DNA of 64,000 nt, taken from NCBI GenBank assembly GCA_019186945.1, contig JABAQJ010000006.1:310001-374000 (forward strand), given 5' to 3'. The DNA comes from Gemmatimonadaceae bacterium (GTDB taxonomy: Bacteria; Gemmatimonadota; Gemmatimonadetes; Gemmatimonadales; Gemmatimonadaceae). This document shows positions 34,889-43,159 of the stretch, piece by piece (positions within the stretch are counted from its first letter, which is position 1; each line of letters begins with the position of its first letter). A program made the position numbers and the translations under genes. The notes below the pieces were generated by a model. It saw nothing but the letters and a program-made list of their open reading frames with translations. It did no database searches and was not told where the DNA came from.

Positions 34889-36757
34889 TCAGAACACGTC
34901 GAGTGCCAGTTCCACCTTGCCGAACGGAGCCGAGACCTGGGCCCCCTGTACCGTGCAACGCACGGCGCTCAACATCTCCCTGGCTATCGCGATCCCTTCA
35001 GCGACCGCATGTTCCTTCGACCGCTCATTGGCGCGACGCATCCGATCGATCACGCATTCCGGCACGACGACTCCTGGAACTTCGTTGGCCAGGAACTCGG
35101 CATTGCGGACTGAAATCAGCGGCCAGATCCCGGCGACGATCGGCACGCGGGACGACGGGAGGCGTTCCAGGAACTGTTCGAGCTGGCGCACATCGAACAC
35201 CGGCTGGGTGATCGCGAACTCCGCGCCCGCCTCCATCTTGTACTGAAAGCGTCGCATCTCGAGCGCCGGATCGATGGCCGCCGGGTTCACGCCGACACCG
35301 ATCACGTAGGAAGTCGGCCTGCCGATCGCGTTGCCGCCCGGGTCCAATCCGCGATTGAGCCCCGCAATCAGGTTCGTCAGTCCGATCGAGTCGATGTCGA
35401 ACACGGCGGTCGCATCCGGATACGGCCCCATCTTCGGCGGATCCCCCGTCACCAGCAGCATGTTGTGCAATCCCATGGCTGCCGCGCCTAGCAGGTCGCT
35501 CAGCATGCCTAGCAGGTTGCGATCGCGGCAGGAGTAGTGACAGACGGTTTCGATGCCAACCCGCTGCTCGATCAGCAGGCTGGTCATCATCGCTCCCATG
35601 CGGCTCTGGGCGCGGGGGCCGTCGGGGACGTTCACGGCATCGACGCCACGAGCTTTGAGCGCGGCGGCGTCCGCGAGCATTCGGGTGGCGTCCACGCCCC
35701 GAGGCGGAACGATCTCGACCGATGTGACGAACGCGCCGGCGGCGAGTTTCGCTCCCCATCCCGATCGTTCGGCGATCGGAACAGCGTCGGCGCCCGGTGT
35801 TGGCGAGACTTGAATCGATGTCGCGGCCGGATTGCGGCGCGAGGATGCGCCGACAGCGGATGCGCCGAGCCGGGGAACGAGGGGGCGAATTCCCTCGACC
35901 ATTGCCTTGATGTGCTCAGGCGTTGTGCCGCAGCACCCGCCGACGATCCGTGCGCCCGCCTGGACGAGGTGACGGGCATACGAGGCCATGTACTCCGGGC
36001 TGGCCATGTACATCGTGCGGCCACCGACGTCGCGTGGCATGCCGGCGTTAGGCTGCGCACTCAACTTGCGGCCGGTCACCGCCGTCATGCGTTCGATTGC
36101 CTCGAGGATCGTCTGCGGACCGACCGAGCAGTTCAGGCCGATGACGTCGGCACCAGCGGCTTCGAGCCGACGAGCGATCTCGTCGGGAGTCGCGCCGAAC
36201 GACGTCAGACCATCGACGCCGATCGTCATCTGAGCGATGACGGGCATTTCGGGATCCACGTCCCGCGCCGCGGCGATGGCTTCTGCCATTTCGTCGAGGT
36301 CGCTGATCGTCTCGACGATGAAGCAGTCGGCGCCGCCTTCCTTCAGCGCCTGCATCTGTTCGCGGAACACGGCGCGCGCCTCGTCCCGCGCCGTCGGCCC
36401 AAACGGTTCCAGCCTGACACCGAGCGGTCCGACAGCACCCGCCACGATGAGATCGTCGCCGGCGACGTCGCGCGCCAGGCGAGCCGCGGCGCGATTGATC
36501 TCGATTACCTGTGACTCCAGACCGTGGGCGGCCAGCTTGAGTCGGTTGGCACCGAAGGAGTTCGTCTCCAGAGCCTCTGCGCCGGCGATCCGGTAGGCAG
36601 CGTGGATGTGCCGGACAAGATCCTCGGCGCGCAGGTTCAACTCGTCGTAGCACTGGTTGATGAACACGCCCTTGCTGTAGAGCATCGTTCCCATGGCTCC
36701 GTCGAACAGAACGACGGACGACGGATCCAGCAGCCGGTGCAGGCGAGTCGGCGTCAT
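34889..36757 (-). CDS. Bifunctional homocysteine S-methyltransferase/5,10-methylenetetrahydrofolate reductase
   Basis: A 622-residue fusion. Residues 1 to about 300 are a homocysteine S-methyltransferase barrel with D-G-A-M-G-T-M-L and zinc ligands Cys210 (G-L-N-C-S-V-G-P), Cys275 and Cys276 (G-G-C-C-G-T-T-P-E-H). Residues about 335-622 are a MetF-like FAD barrel (T-S-V-E-I-V-P-P-R-G, H-Y-S-C-R-D-R-N, L-L-V-T-G-D-P-P) that makes 5-methyl-THF. The start ATG overlaps the metH stop (ATGA), so the two are translationally coupled. The reductase half supplies the methyl donor for MetH; the methyltransferase half may use S-methylmethionine or another donor, or assist MetH. It lies under the SAM-II riboswitch upstream of metH. 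Confidence 0.92.
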   Translation of the reverse strand: MTPTRLHRLLDPSSVVLFDGAMGTMLYSKGVFINQCYDELNLRAEDLVRHIHAAYRIAGAEALETNSFGANRLKLAAHGLESQVIEINRAAARLARDVAGDDLIVAGAVGPLGVRLEPFGPTARDEARAVFREQMQALKEGGADCFIVETISDLDEMAEAIAAARDVDPEMPVIAQMTIGVDGLTSFGATPDEIARRLEAAGADVIGLNCSVGPQTILEAIERMTAVTGRKLSAQPNAGMPRDVGGRTMYMASPEYMASYARHLVQAGARIVGGCCGTTPEHIKAMVEGIRPLVPRLGASAVGASSRRNPAATSIQVSPTPGADAVPIAERSGWGAKLAAGAFVTSVEIVPPRGVDATRMLADAAALKARGVDAVNVPDGPRAQSRMGAMMTSLLIEQRVGIETVCHYSCRDRNLLGMLSDLLGAAAMGLHNMLLVTGDPPKMGPYPDATAVFDIDSIGLTNLIAGLNRGLDPGGNAIGRPTSYVIGVGVNPAAIDPALEMRRFQYKMEAGAEFAITQPVFDVRQLEQFLERLPSSRVPIVAGIWPLISVRNAEFLANEVPGVVVPECVIDRMRRANERSKEHAVAEGIAIAREMLSAVRCTVQGAQVSAPFGKVELALDVF

Positions 36758-39700
36758 CGATCCGCTCCCGACGATTCCAGGACGCCACGCACGGTATAGT
36801 ACTTCGCCTCCGGATGATGCACGATCATCGCCGCCGTGCTCTGCTCGGGAACGAGCTGACAGGCGGCCGTCAGTTCCATGCCCAGCGATTCGGCGGGAAG
36901 AAGGCGGAAGACCTGGGTGTGGTCGTCCAGGTCGGGGCAGGCACCGTAGCCCCACGAGTATCGCTTCCCCTGCCCCTCGGCCATCCCCAGTTCGCGACGG
37001 ACACGCCGGTGCATGTATTCGGCCGCGGCCTCCGCGGCTTCTACCGACAGGCCGTGGACGAAGTAGGCCTCGGCGTACTCGCCTCGCGCCTGGAGGTCGT
37101 CAAACCGCGCGGCCGCCGCCGGTCCCACCGTCACGACCTGCAACGCGAGGATGTCCACCGTGTCGGAGTCGACGCTCCGAAAGTAGTCCGCCAGGCACAA
37201 CCGATCGCGTCCGTCCTGGCGGGGAAACCGGAATCGTGCGACCTCACGGAGCGCTCCTCCGTCGGTCTCGTATGCCAGCGGGTCGTACACGACGAGGGCG
37301 TTCCCGCTCGACTGCACAGGGAAGTACCCGTAAACCGCCTGGGGAGCAAGCCATCCTTCGTCGGCTGCCGACGCCGACAGGCGGCGCAACACCGGCTCGA
37401 ACGTGTCCCGCACTGCTGTCTGATACTCCGGCCCAGACCCTCGCCCGCCCCATTGCAGGCGGTACAGCTCATCGAGATCGAGGTGGGCGAGCACGTCTTC
37501 GAGAGGAAGATCGCGAACCACCCGGGTTCCGAAGAACGGTGGTTGCGGGACTGCCTGGTCGGCGCGCACGGCGCTGCGCGCGCCACCGCTCACTCCGACC
37601 GAGGCATCCTTCCCGACGGCCGCGTGAAGAAACAAGTCGTTTCGCGACTCCTCGACCAGTCGCGCGGTCAGCGTCGCGCGCGTTTCCGGGACCATCAGGG
37701 CGTCCATCGTCTCGAGGCCCTCGAACGCATCCTTGCAGTAGAACACGCCCGGTTCGTATGGCCGCTCCCCGTCCACGAACAGCGCACGTCGGCCGAACCG
37801 CCGGTTGATGGCGGCACCGCCGATCAGCACAGGCAGCTGCATCCCGCGGCGGTCGAGTTCCTGCACGCAGAGTGGCATCTGCCTGGAGGTGCTGACCAGC
37901 AGAGCAGATAACCCGATGGCATCTGCCCCGACCTCTGATGCCTTGTCGAGTATCGTGTTCACGGGCACCTGCTTGCCGAGGTCGAAGACCGTGTACCCGT
38001 TATTCGACAGGATCGTGTTGACCAGGGACTTGCCGATGTCGTGCACGTCGCCGTACACGGTCGCGAGCACGACTTTCCCCTTGGTATACCCTTCCGCGCG
38101 TTCGAGGAACTGTTCGAGGTGACGGACAGCGCGCTTCATGACCTCGGCTGACTGAAGGACGAAGGGCAGGATCAGTTCGCCGGCGCCGAACTTGTCGCCG
38201 ACTTCCTTCATCGCTGGGAGGAGGACGTCGTTCAACACTCTCACCGGTGTCCGACGCACGCCAGCGGCGTCGAGCGCGTCCTCGATCCCGTCCTTCTTGC
38301 GGTGCAGGACCATCCAGTGCACGCGCTGGTCGGGTGACAGGCCCGCCGTTGCGTCGACTTTCGCCGCGTCGACCGGGCTATCCGGTTTGGCCGCACCCTC
38401 GAAGTGCGAGATGAACCGCTGCAGCGCGTCCGGATTCCGGTTGAATACCAGGTCGTCGGCGAGCGAACGTGCGGCCGCCGACACTTCCATATACGGCGTG
38501 ATGTGTGCCGGGTTTACGATCGCCGCGTCCAGACCGGCGCTCACGCAGTGATGCAGGAAGACGGAGTTGAGCGTGGCGCGCGCATGTGGCGCCAGCCCGA
38601 AGCTCACGTTCGAGACGCCAAGAATGGTGAAGACGCCCGGGAGTTCCCGCTTGATCGCACGAATCCCTTCGATCGTTTCCCATGCGGAATCGACCCACTC
38701 GGCATCCCCGGTGGCGAGCGTGAACGTGAGCGCATCGAAGATCAGATCCGACGGCTGCATACCGTATTCGTCGACGGCGATCGCGTGGATGGCTCGCGCC
38801 ACTTCCAGCTTGCGGGTGGCCGTCCTCGCCATGCCGCTCTGGTCGATCGTGAGCGCGACGACGGCAGCGCCGTGCTCGAGTGCAAGTGGGACAACGGAGT
38901 CGATACGGGCGCGGCCATTCTCCATGTTGATCGAATTGACGATCGCGCGACCGGGGACGTGCTTGAGCGCGTCTTCGATCACGTTGCGCTCGGTGGAATC
39001 GATCATGAGCGGTGCGTCCACGCTCATCGACAGGAGTTTGACGACCTTCGCCATCTGCTCGGCTTCGTCCGCGCGCTCGGTGAGTGCGACGCAAACGTCG
39101 AGGACGTGCGCACCCGACTCGGCCTGGTCGCGGGCGACGGCGAGGATGCCCTCGTAGTCGTCGGCGAGGAGGAGCCGTTTGATCTGGCGGGAGCCCTGGC
39201 TGTTGACCCGTTCCCCGACGAGGAGCGGGGCGGGGTCCTGGCGGAGCGTGATGGCGCGCATGGCCGAGGACACGCGCGGGACGTGGGGGGGACGGGGACG
39301 AGCGCGACGCGCTGTGCCGATGGTGGTTGCGCTGGAATGGTTATGGGAAATCGTGGCGGTGGGCGTAGTTGTGTTCTCGGGGGGGGGGCCCCGCGTTTCC
39401 GCAGCGACCGCTCCGACCACACCGCGCAGTTGCCGCACCAGTTCAGCCAGGTGCTCCGGCCGAGTTCCGCAGCAGCCACCGACCACGGACACCCCGAAGT
39501 CCCGCACGAACTCGGCCAGCATCGACGCCATCGGAATCGGCTCGAGCGGATACACGGCCTCGCCAACCCCGGTATTCAACGGGAGCCCGGCGTTGGGAAT
39601 GACCGAGAGCGGAAGGCGCGCGTGCTCGGCCAGATACCGCACCGGTTCGCGCATGTGCTCTGGCCCTGTCGAGCAGTTGAGCCCGATCACGTCCACTGGC

Positions 39701-40362
39701 AGCGCCTCCAACGTCGTCATCGCACTCGCGATGTCAGTGCCTAACAGCATCCGCCCGCTCGTGTCCAGCGTCACCTGAGCCTGCACCGGTACGCGGAACC
39801 CCAATTCGCGGAACAGTCGCTGGAAACCGCTGATGGCCGCCTTGACCTCGAGGATGTCCTGCGCCGTCTCCACGAGCAGAACATCGACCCCGCCCTCGAT
39901 CAGGTACTTGGCCTGGATGAAGTAATCCTCGGCCAACGCATCGAAGGTGACGTCCGACAGAACCGGATCGCTGCTGGAGGGAAGCATCCCCGTCGGTCCG
40001 ATCGACCCAGCCACGAATCGCGGGTGGTCCGACGTGGCATGTGCTTCGGCGGCCGCGCGCGCCAGCCGAGCCGCGCCCACATTGATGTCCCGGATCCGAT
40101 CGCCCAGTCCCCATTCTAGCAGCCGACGCGGTGTGGATTGAAACGTGCATGTCTCCACGACATCGCAGCCCACGGCAAGGAACGACTCGTGAATGGCGCG
40201 GACGACATCCGGGCGCGTAAGCACGAGGTGGTCGTTGCACCCCTCGTACGCCTTGCCGCCGAAGTCGTCGGCGGTGAGGGCGTACCTCTGAAGGTTGGTT
40301 CCCATCGCGCCGTCGAAAATCACGACGCCGCGGGCGATCGCCTCGATGTAGGCGGCCCGCAT
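36754..40362 (-). CDS. metH: Cobalamin-dependent methionine synthase
   Basis: A 1202-residue enzyme that methylates homocysteine from 5-methyl-THF through cobalamin. Domains in order: homocysteine barrel (1-310) with zinc ligands Cys230 and Cys297/Cys298; a Thr/Pro/His-rich low-complexity linker (about 315-360); pterin-binding barrel from L-V-G-E-R-V-N; B12 cap and B12-binding domain with D-V-H-D-I-G-K (lower ligand His774); and the SAM activation domain with R-Y-S-W-G-Y-G-A-C-P-D near the C-terminus. I start at ATG 40362 (M-R-A-A-Y-I-E). The longer frame from 40470 would begin inside the SAM-II aptamer, and GTG 40395 is a less likely option. It is coupled downstream to the HMT-MTHFR fusion. 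Confidence 0.95.
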   Translation of the reverse strand: MRAAYIEAIARGVVIFDGAMGTNLQRYALTADDFGGKAYEGCNDHLVLTRPDVVRAIHESFLAVGCDVVETCTFQSTPRRLLEWGLGDRIRDINVGAARLARAAAEAHATSDHPRFVAGSIGPTGMLPSSSDPVLSDVTFDALAEDYFIQAKYLIEGGVDVLLVETAQDILEVKAAISGFQRLFRELGFRVPVQAQVTLDTSGRMLLGTDIASAMTTLEALPVDVIGLNCSTGPEHMREPVRYLAEHARLPLSVIPNAGLPLNTGVGEAVYPLEPIPMASMLAEFVRDFGVSVVGGCCGTRPEHLAELVRQLRGVVGAVAAETRGPPPENTTTPTATISHNHSSATTIGTARRARPRPPHVPRVSSAMRAITLRQDPAPLLVGERVNSQGSRQIKRLLLADDYEGILAVARDQAESGAHVLDVCVALTERADEAEQMAKVVKLLSMSVDAPLMIDSTERNVIEDALKHVPGRAIVNSINMENGRARIDSVVPLALEHGAAVVALTIDQSGMARTATRKLEVARAIHAIAVDEYGMQPSDLIFDALTFTLATGDAEWVDSAWETIEGIRAIKRELPGVFTILGVSNVSFGLAPHARATLNSVFLHHCVSAGLDAAIVNPAHITPYMEVSAAARSLADDLVFNRNPDALQRFISHFEGAAKPDSPVDAAKVDATAGLSPDQRVHWMVLHRKKDGIEDALDAAGVRRTPVRVLNDVLLPAMKEVGDKFGAGELILPFVLQSAEVMKRAVRHLEQFLERAEGYTKGKVVLATVYGDVHDIGKSLVNTILSNNGYTVFDLGKQVPVNTILDKASEVGADAIGLSALLVSTSRQMPLCVQELDRRGMQLPVLIGGAAINRRFGRRALFVDGERPYEPGVFYCKDAFEGLETMDALMVPETRATLTARLVEESRNDLFLHAAVGKDASVGVSGGARSAVRADQAVPQPPFFGTRVVRDLPLEDVLAHLDLDELYRLQWGGRGSGPEYQTAVRDTFEPVLRRLSASAADEGWLAPQAVYGYFPVQSSGNALVVYDPLAYETDGGALREVARFRFPRQDGRDRLCLADYFRSVDSDTVDILALQVVTVGPAAAARFDDLQARGEYAEAYFVHGLSVEAAEAAAEYMHRRVRRELGMAEGQGKRYSWGYGACPDLDDHTQVFRLLPAESLGMELTAACQLVPEQSTAAMIVHHPEAKYYTVRGVLESSGADR
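39379..39388. repeat. Homopolymer of ten G inside metH
   Basis: Ten consecutive G on the plus strand (C on the coding strand) code for a Pro run in the variable interdomain linker, and are followed by CCCC. The frame is intact in this copy. Such tracts are prone to slippage and sequencing error. Confidence 0.9.
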
Positions 40363-40437
40363 CGGAAGATCCGAAAGCCTAACGAAGTCTGTCACGAGTC
40401 CGGAAAACGAGAGCGGCCCGGTGCGTGCGCGCCGAGC

Positions 40438-40490
40438 CGGCGCTTTAGCGTTTGTTTTACGTGGCCGCAAGTTGCCCTAAATCGCCACGA
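40438..40490 (-). ncRNA. SAM-II riboswitch upstream of metH
   Basis: On the minus strand, P1 is a perfect 6-bp helix, CGTGGC (40489-40484) with GCCACG (40465-40460). Inside it are the conserved GATTTA just after the 5' strand and CTTGCG just before the 3' strand. After P1 comes TAAAACAAACGCTAAAGCGCC, whose GCTAAA is the invariant SAM-II 3' element. Pseudoknot pairing is possible between TTG in the loop and CAA in the tail, and between GGC and GCC. Established SAM-II RNAs bind S-adenosylmethionine and repress methionine-synthesis genes, usually by hiding the ribosome site. Its place before metH fits. The start codon is about 75 bases downstream of the aptamer. Confidence 0.78.
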
Positions 40491-40574
40491 GTCAGTTATG
40501 CGATGGCGCGGCTTCGTCGGGACAGCGCGCCATCTACGTGTCGCGACGCCCAGACGAGTGTCGCGCACCTCATG

Positions 40575-40602
40575 ATCATACATCGCAGCCGGCCAATTGC
40601 AA
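40575..40602 (-). promoter_or_regulatory. Promoter of the metH operon
   Basis: On the minus strand TTGCAA (40602-40597), a 16-base spacer and TATGAT (40580-40575) make a good sigma-70-type promoter. Transcription would start near 40568, leaving about 78 bases before the SAM-II aptamer. It lies in the gap after the DUF167 stop. Confidence 0.5.
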
Positions 40603-40618
40603 AGCGCGTCGGAGGCCG

Positions 40619-40921
40619 CTATCTGCTCCCTGCGCCCGCCAGCGCTTGCACATCGTCCTCGTTCACGTCGCGCAACTCGACGATCTTCGAACGGGAAGTC
40701 ATCCCCGCGACCACGCGCACACGGGAGCGCTGGATACCAAGGCGCTCTGCCAGGAGTCTGATGACCGCGTCGTTTGCGGCGCCATCGACAGGTGGCGCAT
40801 GGACGCGGATCCTGAGCGCAGTTCCATGTATCCCGACTATCTCCGTGGCGCTGGAGCGCGGCTGCACCCGTACGGCGATGCGCACGGAGCCGGCGACACG
40901 CTGTACCAGTAGCCCGCTCAC
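40619..40921 (-). CDS. DUF167 (YggU) family protein
   Basis: A 100-residue DUF167 protein. The GTG at 40921 overlaps the YggT stop (GTGA), and from it the frame matches the family at normal length: I-A-V-R-V-Q-P-R-S-S, L-R-I-R-V-H-A-P-P-V-D-G-A-A-N and V-R-V-V-A-G-M-T-S-R-S-K. Function is unknown; yggU frequently follows yggT in many bacteria, as here. The upstream extension of the frame is not protein-like. Confidence 0.88.
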   Translation of the reverse strand: MSGLLVQRVAGSVRIAVRVQPRSSATEIVGIHGTALRIRVHAPPVDGAANDAVIRLLAERLGIQRSRVRVVAGMTSRSKIVELRDVNEDDVQALAGAGSR

Positions 40922-41508
40922 GCCAGCCGCAACAGGGCGGATTCCACCAGTTGCAACAGGAAATACGCCGCGATCGGTGAAATGTCGATCATGCCGATGG
41001 TCGGGATGACAGCCCGTAGCGGGCGCAGGATCGGTTCGCTCAGCGAATACGACCAGCGGATCCATCGCGAGTATGGTGACGCGCCCGTCCAGGAAGAGAT
41101 CACTCGCACGATGATCGCGATTTGGAGCAGCGAGAAGGTCCACGTCACCGCGACCGCGTACAGCCCGCGGCCCCCGGACTGCACGGCGAGTGCTGCCGTC
41201 AGGATCTGGTCGCGGAGGAACTGCAACGCTGACAGGACAATGATGCCGCCAACCACGACGGCAACGAGGGCCCACCACGGAGCCGTGCTTGGAGCGCCAC
41301 CGGCGCGAATAACCCTTCGCTCGATCGGCATGATCGCTGGGTCCACCGTCTGGCGGAAGAAGCGCGCCAGCTTGCCGAACGGATTGATCCGTCGGGTGCG
41401 AACCGCCCAATCCACGGCGCACACTACAACAAGGAACGTAGCGGCACCGAAGAAACCCGTGCGCAACGCACCCATCACCGTATCGAAGATCGCGAGCCCG
41501 TCGTTCAC
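40918..41508 (-). CDS. YggT family membrane protein
   Basis: About 196 residues with four hydrophobic helices. The C-terminal YggT repeat is clear: R-V-I-S-S-W-T-G-A-S-P-Y, the S-E-P-I-L-R-P-L-R loop with I-P-T-I-G-M-I-D-I-S-P, and a final helix. YggT proteins are linked to osmotic or envelope stress and to cell-division positioning in other bacteria, without a defined mechanism. No strong ribosome site marks the start; GTG 41508 is my choice, with GTG 41535 (GAAGG just upstream) and ATG 41472 as alternatives. It is coupled to DUF167 by GTGA and lies 49 bases after an aldehyde dehydrogenase gene. Confidence 0.82.
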   Translation of the reverse strand: MNDGLAIFDTVMGALRTGFFGAATFLVVVCAVDWAVRTRRINPFGKLARFFRQTVDPAIMPIERRVIRAGGAPSTAPWWALVAVVVGGIIVLSALQFLRDQILTAALAVQSGGRGLYAVAVTWTFSLLQIAIIVRVISSWTGASPYSRWIRWSYSLSEPILRPLRAVIPTIGMIDISPIAAYFLLQLVESALLRLA

Positions 41509-41557
41509 ACGCGAAAGCTGCGCATGCGCCAGCACCCCTTCAAGAGACGCACGGCGG

Positions 41558-43159
41558 CTAGACCGGCCGCTCGGGACGAAACAGCAGCCGGAGCGTGGCG
41601 CTGATGCCGCGGATGCGTTCCCGGAGAGAGTGGCCATGCTGCAACCGCAGATAGCCGTCGATATCGGCAGTCGATCGGCGATCGTACCCGAACCACCATG
41701 CCTGCCGCCACGTCGCAAACCGATCGACGACGATCGCGCGCGGTTGAACGCACTCCTCGAGACCGGCAATTCCATGACTGCGTCCCGTTCCGCTGGCCTT
41801 GACGCCGCCATGCGGTACGTCGGCCATTCCGGCGACGGCTACGACGTCGTTGATCATCACGGTACCCGAGTACAGCCGGCGAGCTACGGCGAGAGCGCGC
41901 GCCCGATCGGTGCCCCAGACGCTGGCACTCAAGCCGTACGGACTGTCGTTCGCTCGCGCTACAGCTTCGTCGGCATCGCGCACGGCCACTACCGGCAACA
42001 GCGGGCCAAACGTCTCCTCGCGAAGCACGCGTGCGTCCGGCGGAACGTCCACCAGCAGCGTTGGGACGAACGTCACTTGAGCCGCAGCGTCCGACGGCGA
42101 TTGTGCGGCGACGAGAGCCCCCCGCGCCAGCGCATCGTCGAGCTGCGCGGCCAACGCATCGTGTTGCGACGGACGTATCAGGGCGCCGACGTCGAACGCA
42201 TCGTCCGGTCCCGCGCCCACGCGCAGGCGACCAAGGCGCTCGCGCACTGCGGCCACGAAGCGGTCATGGGCTGGAGCCTCCACGAAGACACGCTTGGGCG
42301 CGACGCAAGTCTGGCCGCCGTTGGCGAACCGGCCCCACACGATTCCGCTGGCCGCGTGCGCGACGTCCGCATCGCGCAGAACGATCGCCGCATCGCTCCC
42401 GCCCAGTTCCAGCACGCAGGGTACCAGACGCTCGGCGCAGGCTCTGGCGACGTGCCGCCCGGTGGCATCCGATCCAGTGAAGAAGACCTTGTCCACGTCT
42501 CCGCTCACCAGTGCGGCGCCGGTGGCACCATCGCCCTGAACGACCGCGAAGACGTCGGGAGGGAATCCAGCCGCAGCGACGAGTTCCTCCAGCAGCACGG
42601 CGCTCGACGGCGTGTACTCGGACGGCTTGAGGACCGCCACGTTTCCGGTGGCCAGTGCCGCCAGCATCGACCCAGCCGGCAGCATGAACGGGTAGTTCCA
42701 CGGCGAGACGATGGCGATCACGCCCAGTGGCTCCTGCTCCACGCGCACGCGCTTGCGCCACATCGTCAGACTGGAGGGCGTGAACCACGACGACGAAAGC
42801 ACCACGGGCGCGTTACGCGATACGAACCGCGCCATGTCGAGAACCACGGCGACCTCCGCTGCCAGCGCTTCCGGCACGGCTTTGCCGTTCTCGCGTGCGA
42901 TCGTGCGCGCCACGTCGTGTCGACGGCGAAAAAGCTCCCGGTGGAACTCACCGATCAGGGCAACCCGCTCGCGCACTGGCTGCGCACGCCAGGCCGGAAG
43001 CGCTTCCCGTGCTCTTGCGAGGGTGGAGTTGACGAGAGCGTCGCCGGCCGCGTCGAAACGGCGCCACACCGTGCCGGTCGCCGGATCCCGCGACTCGACG
43101 GTACGTCGCGGGCTGGTCGCACTCGCCGTGCTGACGGCGGTGTCCGTCTCGGCGCTCAC
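41558..43159 (-). CDS. Aldehyde dehydrogenase family protein
   Basis: A 533-residue ALDH, a second and different member in the window. GTG 43159 overlaps the VanZ stop (GTGA), giving a family-consistent N-terminus V-S-A-E-T-D followed by R-D-P-A-T-G-T-V. Motifs: S-P-W-N-Y-P-F (cofactor tunnel), L-K-P-S-E-Y-T-P, F-T-G-S-D-A-T-G, Glu base in L-E-L-G-G-S-D-A, nucleophile Cys in A-N-G-G-Q-T-C-V-A-P. The tail past residue about 480 is longer than usual and rich in Arg and aromatic residues (R-Q-A-W-W-F-G-Y). Possible aldehydes are succinate semialdehyde or aromatic aldehydes; context gives no decision. Confidence 0.9.
   Translation of the reverse strand: MSAETDTAVSTASATSPRRTVESRDPATGTVWRRFDAAGDALVNSTLARAREALPAWRAQPVRERVALIGEFHRELFRRRHDVARTIARENGKAVPEALAAEVAVVLDMARFVSRNAPVVLSSSWFTPSSLTMWRKRVRVEQEPLGVIAIVSPWNYPFMLPAGSMLAALATGNVAVLKPSEYTPSSAVLLEELVAAAGFPPDVFAVVQGDGATGAALVSGDVDKVFFTGSDATGRHVARACAERLVPCVLELGGSDAAIVLRDADVAHAASGIVWGRFANGGQTCVAPKRVFVEAPAHDRFVAAVRERLGRLRVGAGPDDAFDVGALIRPSQHDALAAQLDDALARGALVAAQSPSDAAAQVTFVPTLLVDVPPDARVLREETFGPLLPVVAVRDADEAVARANDSPYGLSASVWGTDRARALAVARRLYSGTVMINDVVAVAGMADVPHGGVKASGTGRSHGIAGLEECVQPRAIVVDRFATWRQAWWFGYDRRSTADIDGYLRLQHGHSLRERIRGISATLRLLFRPERPV

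Noticed and set aside
39370-39400. Possible frameshift in metH at the G tract
   Set aside because: The frame stays open and both flanking domains are in the same frame, so the copy is intact.
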